Positions 56,558-64,000 of a stretch of DNA of 64,000 nt are shown here, piece by piece. This DNA comes from Alphaproteobacteria bacterium (GTDB lineage Bacteria > Pseudomonadota > Alphaproteobacteria > Micropepsales > Micropepsaceae), in NCBI GenBank assembly GCA_017983635.1, contig JAGOBA010000014.1:41983-105982 (forward strand), in the 5' to 3' direction. Below the pieces are notes generated by a model. The model did not search any database and was not told where the DNA came from. It worked only from the letters and a program-made list of their open reading frames with translations. Position 1 is the first letter of the stretch, and the number at the start of each line of letters is the position of its first letter. The translations under genes and the position numbers were made by a program.

Positions 56558-58797
56558 GCTGCTAACCCACCTTTGGCCGGTTGGCCGAATAGTTTCTCGA
56601 CGGCGCCGTCCGGGCTGCCGCCGTACTCGATCGCGGAACCGCGCATGAAGACGCCGTAGTCGGCGACGCGGATGAAGCTCGGGCGATGCGAAACGAACAG
56701 GACCGTGCGCGTGCCGCGCAAGCGCTCCAACGTCTTTTGAACCCGAAGGGCGCCCTCTTCGTCGAGCATCGCTTCAGGTTCGTCCATGAGAAGAATCGGC
56801 GTCTTGCGCACAAGGGCACGGGCGATCGTGAGCTGACGCAGGAAGTCGGACGGTAGACTTGAGGTTCGTGCGTCGCCGATGCGGGTGTTGAATCCTTCGG
56901 GAAGCGAGTTGATCGGTGCCAGAATCCCGACGTGATCAACGGCGGCGCGCAACGCGTCGTCGCTTGCCAACGGATCGGCCAGGCGCAGATTCTGCGCGAT
57001 CGTGCCGTAGAAGAAATCATTCCTCTGCGGCGCGACGGCGATGGCGCGGCGCAACACTTTTGCCGGCAGCTGGCGAATGTCGATGCCGTCGATCAACACG
57101 GCGCCGGATTGCGGCTGGTAGAGACCCTGAATGACGCGCAACACACTGCTCTTGCCGGCGCCATTCGGTCCGGTCAGCGCAATCATTTTCCCAGGCGGCA
57201 CCATCAAGTTGACGTTCATCAGCGCGGGCTCGGCCTCTTTGCCGTAACGCAGGCTCACGCGGTTCAACGCGATGCGACCTTCCTTTGGCATGCGCGTGAG
57301 ATTGGGGATTGCTGCTTCGTACTCGTCGGTCAGGCGCAGCATTTGATCCATCGAGCGGATCGACGACCGCAGACGGCCCAACCGCGCGAGCGTTTGGAAC
57401 AGTTGCTGCGCAGGGCTCAAAATGCGCCAGGTGAGCGCCATGGTCGCAATGAGCGCACCAACCGTGATCGACCCTTGGAGAACCATCAACGTACCGAAGA
57501 GCAGAACGCCAAGCGCGGCGGCGCTGTTTAAGAACTGGCTCAGGGCCTCGACTGCGGCCGAACGAAGCTGCAAGTCCGCGGCGCGCGTTGCGGCAGACGC
57601 CGACTTGAGGCGGAAACGGTGCAGCCAGACCGACTCGGCGCCTTCGCGTTTGATGCTTTCGTGGTGCAGCGTGGTGTCGGTCACATGATTGAAAAGGTCG
57701 TTTGCGCTGGCACTCTGCGCTTGCTCGAAAGTCTGCAGCCACTTGGCGCCGCCGAAGCCGGCGGCCGCGAAGACGATGCAGGCGACCAGAGGCACGAGTG
57801 CCAACCAGCCACTGTAGACAACAACGGCGGCCAGGACCACGATCGTGAAGGGAAAGTCGATAATCGCCGATGCGGCGGGTCCGGCAAACAGATCTCGCAC
57901 GGACTGGAACTCGCGCAGACGCGCAATCTGCGCACTGATCGCTGGACCGTCGGTGTAGCTCAACGGCAGGCGGATCAGCTTGGCGAAGGTCGCCGTGCCG
58001 ATCAAATAGTCGATGCGGCCGGCCATGGCGCCCAAGAGCCTTGAGCGCAGCGTTTTCAGATAGAGATCAAAGGCCATCACGAACGCAATGCCGACGAAAA
58101 GCATCGGCAACGCGTCGAGTGCGCGCAACGCGATCACCCGGTCGTAAATCGTCATCACGAAGAACGGAATGGCGAGCGAGAGGATGGTCGAGGCCGCCGT
58201 AATCGTGACGAGCTGACCGGTGAACGAGGAGAAGCGGCGGATCAGTCGTGTGGACCAATCCAACCGGTCGGCCGCCGGGTTCGACTTGACCGGGGTGGCG
58301 AAGTAAGCTCGACCTTCGCGCGCGGCCTCTGCGGCGGTGAGAGAACGATGGGTACCGTCCACAAAGGCGAAGACCGAACCGTCGGTCGCGCCCAAGAGAA
58401 CGATCACCTCGCCGGTGTCGGAGACTTCGTGCAGGCACGGCATCATGCGCATATCGAGATCGCAGGGCCTGGCCGTCTGCGCTTCCGTCGCGAAGCCGAG
58501 GTTGACCAGCGCGGCACGCAGATCGGCGATGTCCATGCCCGCTTGGAAGTGTTGAACGGCTTCGAGGCGATGCAATTCAGTGCCCCGGTAGCCCAGCGAC
58601 TTCAAGAAGGGCGGCAAGCACTGTGCGGTCGCCACGGTTCGTTGACGTGGCGACTCGAGTGGTTGCGGCGCCGTCTCGTCCAGCTTGACCAAGGTGGCGA
58701 TGTAGGCGGAACCAAACTCGATCGCTGCATTCAGCGTTTCGGTCGCGCGGGCTTGGACTTGCCGGGCGAGGTCTTTAGTGCGGTCGCGCGTCAACAT
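56554..58797 (-). CDS. Type I secretion ABC transporter with intact ATPase site
   Basis: A 747-residue ABC exporter. Residues 1-150 form a C39-like N-terminal domain; membrane helices follow; the nucleotide-binding domain has Walker A GPNGAGKSS, Walker B ILLMDEP with its catalytic Glu, and the H-loop VSHRPSF. The ABC signature is degraded: LPSDFLRQ instead of LSGGQ. The ATG at 58797 is used; it lies 5 bp after the stop of the partner gene. With the partner it should make a heterodimer in which only one composite site hydrolyses ATP. Confidence 0.9.
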   Translation of the reverse strand: MLTRDRTKDLARQVQARATETLNAAIEFGSAYIATLVKLDETAPQPLESPRQRTVATAQCLPPFLKSLGYRGTELHRLEAVQHFQAGMDIADLRAALVNLGFATEAQTARPCDLDMRMMPCLHEVSDTGEVIVLLGATDGSVFAFVDGTHRSLTAAEAAREGRAYFATPVKSNPAADRLDWSTRLIRRFSSFTGQLVTITAASTILSLAIPFFVMTIYDRVIALRALDALPMLFVGIAFVMAFDLYLKTLRSRLLGAMAGRIDYLIGTATFAKLIRLPLSYTDGPAISAQIARLREFQSVRDLFAGPAASAIIDFPFTIVVLAAVVVYSGWLALVPLVACIVFAAAGFGGAKWLQTFEQAQSASANDLFNHVTDTTLHHESIKREGAESVWLHRFRLKSASAATRAADLQLRSAAVEALSQFLNSAAALGVLLFGTLMVLQGSITVGALIATMALTWRILSPAQQLFQTLARLGRLRSSIRSMDQMLRLTDEYEAAIPNLTRMPKEGRIALNRVSLRYGKEAEPALMNVNLMVPPGKMIALTGPNGAGKSSVLRVIQGLYQPQSGAVLIDGIDIRQLPAKVLRRAIAVAPQRNDFFYGTIAQNLRLADPLASDDALRAAVDHVGILAPINSLPEGFNTRIGDARTSSLPSDFLRQLTIARALVRKTPILLMDEPEAMLDEEGALRVQKTLERLRGTRTVLFVSHRPSFIRVADYGVFMRGSAIEYGGSPDGAVEKLFGQPAKGGLAA

Positions 58798-58802
58798 GGC
58801 GA

Positions 58803-60467
58803 TTACCCCGCGATACTTTGCAATTGCGCGGCTGGCGCGAATGAGGCCGGGCGCGCGACCAGCTTGCCGCCGGTCATCTCGTAGACCTGATCGCACATGC
58901 GCAGATAGGACGGGCGGTCGGTGACGAAGACCGCGGCACGCTTGCCCTTTTGGCGGCTAAAGAACTTCAACAGGGCGCGGTCGGCCTCGTGATCGAGTGC
59001 TGCGTTGGCGGTATCGAACAGAACGATGCGGGGATTTTGCGCGAGCGCGCGAACAATCGAGATGCGCTGCGCAACTCCAAGCGGCGTGTCGCTCGCCACT
59101 TGCGTTTCGAGGCCGCGGCTCAGGTTTGCGACGTAAGATTCGAGCCCGAGCAGGCGGCAGAGCACGAGTGCCCTGCGCTTGACCGGGCCGTCTTCGAACA
59201 GAGTCAGATTCTCGAGCAATGTGCCGGCGTAGATCGTGGGCGACGTCGCCATGAGAGCGATCTGACGGCGAAGGTTCTCGGATTGATAGAGGGACAACGG
59301 CACGCCGTCGTAGCGGATGCTGCCGGCGGTCGGCGTCAAGAGGCCGTTTAATAGCTTCAAAAGCGTGGAACGGCCGGAGCCCGACTGCCCCGTGATGCCG
59401 ATATAGGCGCCCGGCGGGACGTTCAACGAAAGATCATCAACCAGATTGCGCGTCGTGCCGGGGTAGGCGAACGAGACGCCGGTGAGCTGCAGGCCCGTCT
59501 TGCTCCGGCGCGGTAGATGTTCCGTTCCGGTCAGCTGCGGCGGCAGTGCCTGGATGCAGCGCATCTTTTCTTCCGCGAGGCGGATGAAGGGATAGCGCGA
59601 CCAAAGGTTCAGGCCTTTGAGCACCGGCTGCAAAAGGCGGCCGGTCAGAATTGTGGTTGCCGCCAGACCGCCGATGGTGAGCGCGCCGCCGACCACGGCG
59701 ACGGCGCCGATCATGACGGTGACGACCGAGGCGGCTTGCGCGAGTTCACCGGCGATCGACTGCATCTGCGCGTTGACGCGTGCAATCGCTCCGAAAGCAT
59801 CGGCGGCTTCTTCCTGCAGACGCTCGTGACGGCGTTGCATCAACGCTTCGGCGCCCAGGGCCTTTATGGTCGCGACACCACTGACGGCTTCGACAAGGAA
59901 ATTGTGACGCTTGATATCGGTGCGTTCGCGGCGGCCGGTCTCAGCGGTCAAGCGGCGCGAGACCGCGAGGCCGAGCCAGCCGAAAGCGACGAGCAATGCC
60001 ACCGGCACGATCGCCATCCAACCGGCGATGATCGCGATCAGCCCGATGAAGATCAGCATAAAGGGCACGTCGGCGATCAGCGAGCCGGCTTGGCAATAGA
60101 ACGCGCGGATCGACTGGATTGCCTGAAACCGGTCGGCGTGGACGCCGGGCGTGTCCTTCTTGAAGGAGTCGATGTCGGTGGCGAGCAGGCGTTCGAGCGT
60201 GTCGCAGTTCTGCCTGTGATCATAGCGTGCGCCTTCGGCGGCCATGATTTGGGCGCGCAGCGTGCGCAGAAGGAACTCCAGCGCAAAGGCGCCAAGCGTG
60301 ATCAATCCCAGGACCACGAAGGTACTCAGCGATTGATAGCGGATGACGCGATCGTACATCTGCAGGATCGCGATCGGCAACGCGAGCGCGAGCACGTTGA
60401 TGCCGAGCGACGCGGCCATCACGTCCGCTCGCATCCAAATGCGATGCAACGACTTTGCGCTGTCCAT
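58803..60467 (-). CDS. Type I secretion ABC transporter with degenerate ATPase site
   Basis: A 554-residue ABC exporter without the N-terminal domain of its partner. Membrane helices (about 15-280) precede the nucleotide-binding domain. Key residues are altered: Walker A is GQSGSGRST (Lys to Arg), Walker B is VLFDTANAALD (catalytic Glu to Thr), the H-loop is FVTDRPSY (His to Asp), and the signature is LGVAQRIS. It is first in the secretion operon and diverges from the repeat-protein gene 254 bp away. It is probably the non-hydrolysing half of a heterodimer. Confidence 0.88.
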   Translation of the reverse strand: MDSAKSLHRIWMRADVMAASLGINVLALALPIAILQMYDRVIRYQSLSTFVVLGLITLGAFALEFLLRTLRAQIMAAEGARYDHRQNCDTLERLLATDIDSFKKDTPGVHADRFQAIQSIRAFYCQAGSLIADVPFMLIFIGLIAIIAGWMAIVPVALLVAFGWLGLAVSRRLTAETGRRERTDIKRHNFLVEAVSGVATIKALGAEALMQRRHERLQEEAADAFGAIARVNAQMQSIAGELAQAASVVTVMIGAVAVVGGALTIGGLAATTILTGRLLQPVLKGLNLWSRYPFIRLAEEKMRCIQALPPQLTGTEHLPRRSKTGLQLTGVSFAYPGTTRNLVDDLSLNVPPGAYIGITGQSGSGRSTLLKLLNGLLTPTAGSIRYDGVPLSLYQSENLRRQIALMATSPTIYAGTLLENLTLFEDGPVKRRALVLCRLLGLESYVANLSRGLETQVASDTPLGVAQRISIVRALAQNPRIVLFDTANAALDHEADRALLKFFSRQKGKRAAVFVTDRPSYLRMCDQVYEMTGGKLVARPASFAPAAQLQSIAG

Positions 60468-60721
60468 CGTTCGCCATTGCCGGCCCGGAGGCCGAACCCA
60501 CCCTTTGTTCTTTGGGATAGGTTTACCAATCCGCGCTTACCGGACGCTGAACGAAAGACGAAAACGGCCCCTCTATTTTTCGTCAATCGCCGGACGGTCC
60601 GTTTCCACTTTGTTAAGCGCGTTGCGAAATTGGTGGCGTTAAGGGCGTGGGTTAGAGACTCCCTCATTTGTCTTAAACATTGTGGGAAGTTGGACAAAGC
60701 CCGGAGAGGGTGGAGAGAATC
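60468..60721. promoter_or_regulatory. Shared divergent promoter region, secretion operon / repeat protein
   Basis: 254 bp between divergent starts, so both promoters must lie here. A TTTGTC and GACAAA inverted repeat 20 bp apart (about 60668-60699) is near the repeat-protein side, and a TTGGTG...TAGAGA pair about 17 bp apart (near 60631-60659) is a weak promoter candidate. GGTGGAGAG is a good ribosome site before the ATG at 60722. Confidence 0.4.
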
Positions 60722-63700
60722 ATGAGTACGTCTGAAACGCCAAACGGTCAGCAAGCGTCGGCTTCGTCGACGCAGGATTTCGATCCGGCGTTGGAGCGCG
60801 AGATGCGCGGCGCGACCGACGACGCGCTGAAGCCGGCGCGCGCGCCAGCCGGCGACACAGGTTCGCCGGGTGGTGACGGTTCATTGCATTTGCAGAATGC
60901 GCACTATGGCTCGCTTTCGGTCGAGGGCGAGGGTGCCGGCGGCCAACCCGGGCGGACGGACGGTGGTGCGCCGCCGCCAGCGGCGCTCGATCTCGACTCG
61001 CATCCGGACGTGCCGTCGTTGTTGGGACAGGGTAGCGACGGCAAGAGCTTTGCCGCGAGCGACGGCCCGGACTTCGGGCCGCTTGACGCAGGGACGGATG
61101 GCTCCAAGCATCGCGCGGCCGATCAATCGAACTTCGAGGGTGGCCTTAACGTCGGGGGGCAAAGCGATGTGCCGCCGGAGACGGTTACGTTTCAACCGCA
61201 GTCGTTCGGCCCGTTGGTGCTGCCGCCGCTGAATGCCGAGACGCCGCTCGCGCCATCTGTGGACGAGCCGCCGCCTGAGGATAATAAGGCGCCGACGGAT
61301 ATTGCACTCGATAACACGACGATCGCCGAGAATGCGGCCGGCGCGGTCGTTGGGACGCTGAGCACCGTCGATCCGGATGCTGGCGATACGCACAGCTACG
61401 CCGTGTCGGACAGCCGCTTCGAAGTTGTCGGCGGACAGCTGAAGTTGAAGGACGGCGTGAGCCTCGATCATGAGGGTGAGCCGAACGTTTCGGTCACTGT
61501 GACTTCGACCGATGCCTCGGGCGCTTGGGTCAGCGAGGCGTTCGATATTACTGTTGCGAACGTGAACGAAGGGCCGAGCGATATCGGCCTGTCCAACGCG
61601 ACGATCAGCGAGAACGCGGTCGGTGCGGTGGTCGGGACGCTCTCGACGGTCGATCCGGATGCTGGCGATACGCATAGCTACACCGTCTCCGATAGCCGGT
61701 TCGAGGTCGTCGGCGGGCAGCTGAAGTTGAAGGACGGAGTCAGTCTCGACCATGAGGCGACGCCGAACGTCTCGGTCACGGTGACGTCGACGGATGCGTC
61801 AGGCGCTTCGGTCAGCGAAGCGTTCGACATCACCGTTGCAAACGTCAACGAGGGGCCGAGCGATATCGGACTCTCGAACGCGACGATCAGTGAGAACACC
61901 GCTGGTGCGGTGGTCGGCACGTTGTCGACGGTCGATCCGGATGCGGGCGATACGCATAGCTACGCCGTGTCGGACAGCCGCTTTGAGGTTGTCGGTGGGC
62001 AGCTCAAGCTGAAGGACGGCGTGAGCCTTGATCATGAGGGTGAGCCTTCGGTCAACGTGACTGTGACGTCGACGGATGCGTCAGGCGCTTCGGTCAGCGA
62101 GGCGTTCGACATTACCGTTGCGAACGTCAACGAGGGTCCGACGGATATCGGGCTTTCGAACGCGACGATCAATGAGAATACTGCCGGCGCCGTTGTCGGG
62201 ACACTCTCGACAGTCGATCCTGATGCCAGCGACTCGCATACCTACGCCGTTTCCGACGATCGCTTCGAGGTTGTCGCCGGTCAGTTGAAGCTGAAGGACG
62301 GCGTCAGCCTCGATCATGAGGGTGAGCCTGCTGTCTCGGTCACGGTCACCTCGACGGATGCTTCCGGGGCTTCGGTCAGCGAGGCGTTCGACATCACCGT
62401 TGCGAACGTGAATGAAGGGCCCAGCGATATCGGGCTGTCGAACGCGACGATCAGCGAGAACGCGGCTGGAGCGGTGGTCGGGACACTCTCGACGGTCGAC
62501 TCGGACGCTGGCGATACGCACTCCTACACCGTCTCCGATAGCCGCTTCGAGGTCGTCGGTGGGCAGCTCAAGCTGAAGGATGGGGTGAGCCTCGACCATG
62601 AGGCTACGCCGAACGTCAACGTCACTGTGACCTCAACCGATTCGTCTGGCGCTTCGATCAGCGAGGCGTTCGATATCACCGTTGCGAACGTGAACGAGGG
62701 CCCGACAGACATTGGGTTGTCGAACGCGACGATCAGCGAGAATGCGGCCGGTGCGGTCGTTGGGACGCTGAGCACCGTCGATCCGGATGCTGGCGATACG
62801 CATACCTACTCGGTTTCGGACAACCGCTTCGAAGTTGTCGGCGGGCAGCTCAAGCTGAAGGATGGTGTGAGCCTCGACCACGAGGCGACGCCGAACGTTT
62901 CGGTTACTGTCACATCGACGGATGCGTCTGGCGCTTCGATCAGCGAGGCGTTCGACATCACCGTTGCGAACGTCAACGAAGGGCCCAGCGATATCGGCCT
63001 GTCCAGCGCCACCATCAGCGAGAATGCGGCCGGTGCGGTGGTCGGGACGCTCTCGACGGTCGATCCGGATGCGGGTGACACGCATAGCTATTCGGTGTCG
63101 GATAACCGCTTCGAGGTCGTCGGTGGGCAGCTCAAGCTGAAGGACGGCGTGAGCCTTGATCATGAGGGTGAGCCTTCGGTCAACGTGACTGTGACGTCGA
63201 CGGATGCGTCAGGCGCTTCGGTCAGCGAGGCGTTCAACATCACCGTTGCGAACGTCAACGAGGGGCCGACGGATATCGGGCTGTCGAACGCGACGATCAA
63301 TGAGAATACTGCCGGCGCCGTTGTTGGGACGCTCTCGACGGTCGATCCGGACGCCGGTGATACGCACAGCTACGCCGTTTCCGATGATCGCTTTGAGGTC
63401 GTCGGGGGCCAATTGAAGCTCAAGGACGGCGTGAGCCTCGATCATGAGGGTGAGCCGACTGTTTCGGTCACTGTGACTTCGACCGACGCCTCTGGCGCTT
63501 CGGTCAGCGAGGCGTTCAACGTCACCGTTGCGAACGTCAACGAGGGGCCGACGGATATCGGGCTCTCGAACGCGACGATCAGCGAGAACGCGGCCGGTGC
63601 GGTGGTCGGGACGCTTTCGACTGTCGACACGGACGCTGGCGATACGCATAGCTACGCCGTTTCGGACGATCGTTTTGAGGTCGTCGGCGGCCAATTGAAG

Positions 63701-64000
63701 CTCAAGGACGGCGTGAGCCTCGATCATGAGGGTGAGCCTTCAGTCAACGTGACTGTGACGTCGACGGATGCGTCTGGCGCTTCAGTCAGCGAGGCGTTCA
63801 ATATCACCGTTGCTAACGTCAACGAGGGTCCGACGGATATCGGGCTTTCGAACGCGACGATCAGCGAGAACGCTGCTGGTGCGGTCGTTGGCACGCTTTC
63901 GACCGTCGATCCGGATGCCGGCGATACGCATAGCTACACCGTCTCCGATAGCCGGTTCGAGGTCGTCGGCGGGCAGCTGAAGCTGAAGGACGGGGTGAGC
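60722..64000 (+). CDS. Large cadherin-like repeat surface protein (3' end outside window)
   Basis: At least 1093 residues. Residues 1-188 are disordered (Gly, Asp, Pro, Ser) with no signal peptide, as in type I secretion substrates. From about residue 190, 94-residue units repeat almost unchanged: each has SDIGLSNATISEN, STVDPDAGDTHSY, RFEVVGGQLKLKDGVSLDHE and ITVANVNEGP, with the Asp-rich and LDHE/NVNE positions expected for calcium-binding cadherin folds. Nine full units and part of a tenth fit before the window ends. The C-terminal secretion signal is not visible. The neighbouring divergent ABC-HlyD operon is the likely exporter. Confidence 0.88.
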   Translation, partial: MSTSETPNGQQASASSTQDFDPALEREMRGATDDALKPARAPAGDTGSPGGDGSLHLQNAHYGSLSVEGEGAGGQPGRTDGGAPPPAALDLDSHPDVPSLLGQGSDGKSFAASDGPDFGPLDAGTDGSKHRAADQSNFEGGLNVGGQSDVPPETVTFQPQSFGPLVLPPLNAETPLAPSVDEPPPEDNKAPTDIALDNTTIAENAAGAVVGTLSTVDPDAGDTHSYAVSDSRFEVVGGQLKLKDGVSLDHEGEPNVSVTVTSTDASGAWVSEAFDITVANVNEGPSDIGLSNATISENAVGAVVGTLSTVDPDAGDTHSYTVSDSRFEVVGGQLKLKDGVSLDHEATPNVSVTVTSTDASGASVSEAFDITVANVNEGPSDIGLSNATISENTAGAVVGTLSTVDPDAGDTHSYAVSDSRFEVVGGQLKLKDGVSLDHEGEPSVNVTVTSTDASGASVSEAFDITVANVNEGPTDIGLSNATINENTAGAVVGTLSTVDPDASDSHTYAVSDDRFEVVAGQLKLKDGVSLDHEGEPAVSVTVTSTDASGASVSEAFDITVANVNEGPSDIGLSNATISENAAGAVVGTLSTVDSDAGDTHSYTVSDSRFEVVGGQLKLKDGVSLDHEATPNVNVTVTSTDSSGASISEAFDITVANVNEGPTDIGLSNATISENAAGAVVGTLSTVDPDAGDTHTYSVSDNRFEVVGGQLKLKDGVSLDHEATPNVSVTVTSTDASGASISEAFDITVANVNEGPSDIGLSSATISENAAGAVVGTLSTVDPDAGDTHSYSVSDNRFEVVGGQLKLKDGVSLDHEGEPSVNVTVTSTDASGASVSEAFNITVANVNEGPTDIGLSNATINENTAGAVVGTLSTVDPDAGDTHSYAVSDDRFEVVGGQLKLKDGVSLDHEGEPTVSVTVTSTDASGASVSEAFNVTVANVNEGPTDIGLSNATISENAAGAVVGTLSTVDTDAGDTHSYAVSDDRFEVVGGQLKLKDGVSLDHEGEPSVNVTVTSTDASGASVSEAFNITVANVNEGPTDIGLSNATISENAAGAVVGTLSTVDPDAGDTHSYTVSDSRFEVVGGQLKLKDGVS
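61289..64000. repeat. 282-bp tandem repeat array, at least 9.6 units
   Basis: Units start at 61289, 61571, 61853, 62135, 62417, 62699, 62981, 63263, 63545 and 63827 (last one cut). Each is exactly 282 bp, or 94 codons, with no length variation. Differences are mostly at third codon positions. The unit 3/4 and unit 7/8 junctions (about 62021 and 63149) are far more alike than other pairs, giving a 1128-bp higher-order period. Confidence 0.92.

Noticed and set aside
61289..64000. Regular repeats could be taken for a CRISPR or minisatellite array.
   Set aside because: The unit is 282 bp, in frame, without spacers, and encodes a coherent calcium-binding-like domain.

Overview
The window is about 64 kb of GC-rich chromosomal DNA, most likely from an alphaproteobacterium. 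The supporting signs are a GapR/DUF2312 nucleoid protein, DUF1036 and DUF1244 proteins, a single-cysteine L36, glcDEF, LuxR-type regulators and the alphaproteobacterial style of short palindromic repeat. I cannot name the genus from sequence alone. No rRNA, confident tRNA, complete IS element or CRISPR array was found.

Layout. (1) 1-12886, minus strand: a heavy-metal efflux block. A Cus-like unit (small secreted Cys-rich protein, YtkA-like lipoprotein, CusB, CusA) is followed by a small secreted Cys/His protein, then CzcC-CzcB-CzcA, another small secreted protein, and a CzcD-type CDF exporter that runs off the left edge. Only one outer-membrane factor is present for two RND pumps. (2) 13188-18172, plus strand: a membrane-anchored AraC regulator followed by four genes joined by start/stop overlaps (fatty acid hydroxylase family, 76-aa membrane protein, SAM methyltransferase, PQQ dehydrogenase with a C-terminal membrane helix). 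(3) 18173-18994: a gene-poor scar with a frameshifted relative of the small metal-block protein, a phased short repeat, a truncated higB tail and an orphan higA. (4) 19426-35169: mixed housekeeping and accessory genes: serine hydrolase, EAL-like protein, photolyase, saccharopine-dehydrogenase-like reductase, multicopper oxidase plus copper chaperone, gapR, N-formylglutamate amidohydrolase fused to DUF1244, glycerate kinase, DUF1036, pyruvate kinase, TPR protein, flavin amine oxidase, vapBC. (5) 35203-45010: glcDEF, rpmJ, a MltB-like transglycosylase, two tandem LuxR-type regulators, an MFS transporter, a YHS protein and a toxin-first relE/phd pair. (6) 45007-64000: cell-envelope functions: pbpC with its alpha-2-macroglobulin partner, an L,D-transpeptidase, a lipoprotein protease, a three-gene type I secretion operon, and a divergent, very repetitive cadherin-like protein that runs off the right edge.

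How the genes work together. The left block should export divalent and monovalent metal ions, with periplasmic small proteins as likely binders or sensors. The multicopper oxidase and PCu(A)C protein add periplasmic copper handling. The right end looks like a surface-protein export system: two dissimilar ABC subunits, of which only one keeps intact ATPase residues, an HlyD adaptor, and the probable substrate made of near-identical 94-residue units. The observations most worth follow-up are this asymmetric secretion system with its repeat array, the AraC-linked overlapping four-gene cassette, and a triple direct repeat of PmrA-box type in the metal block.
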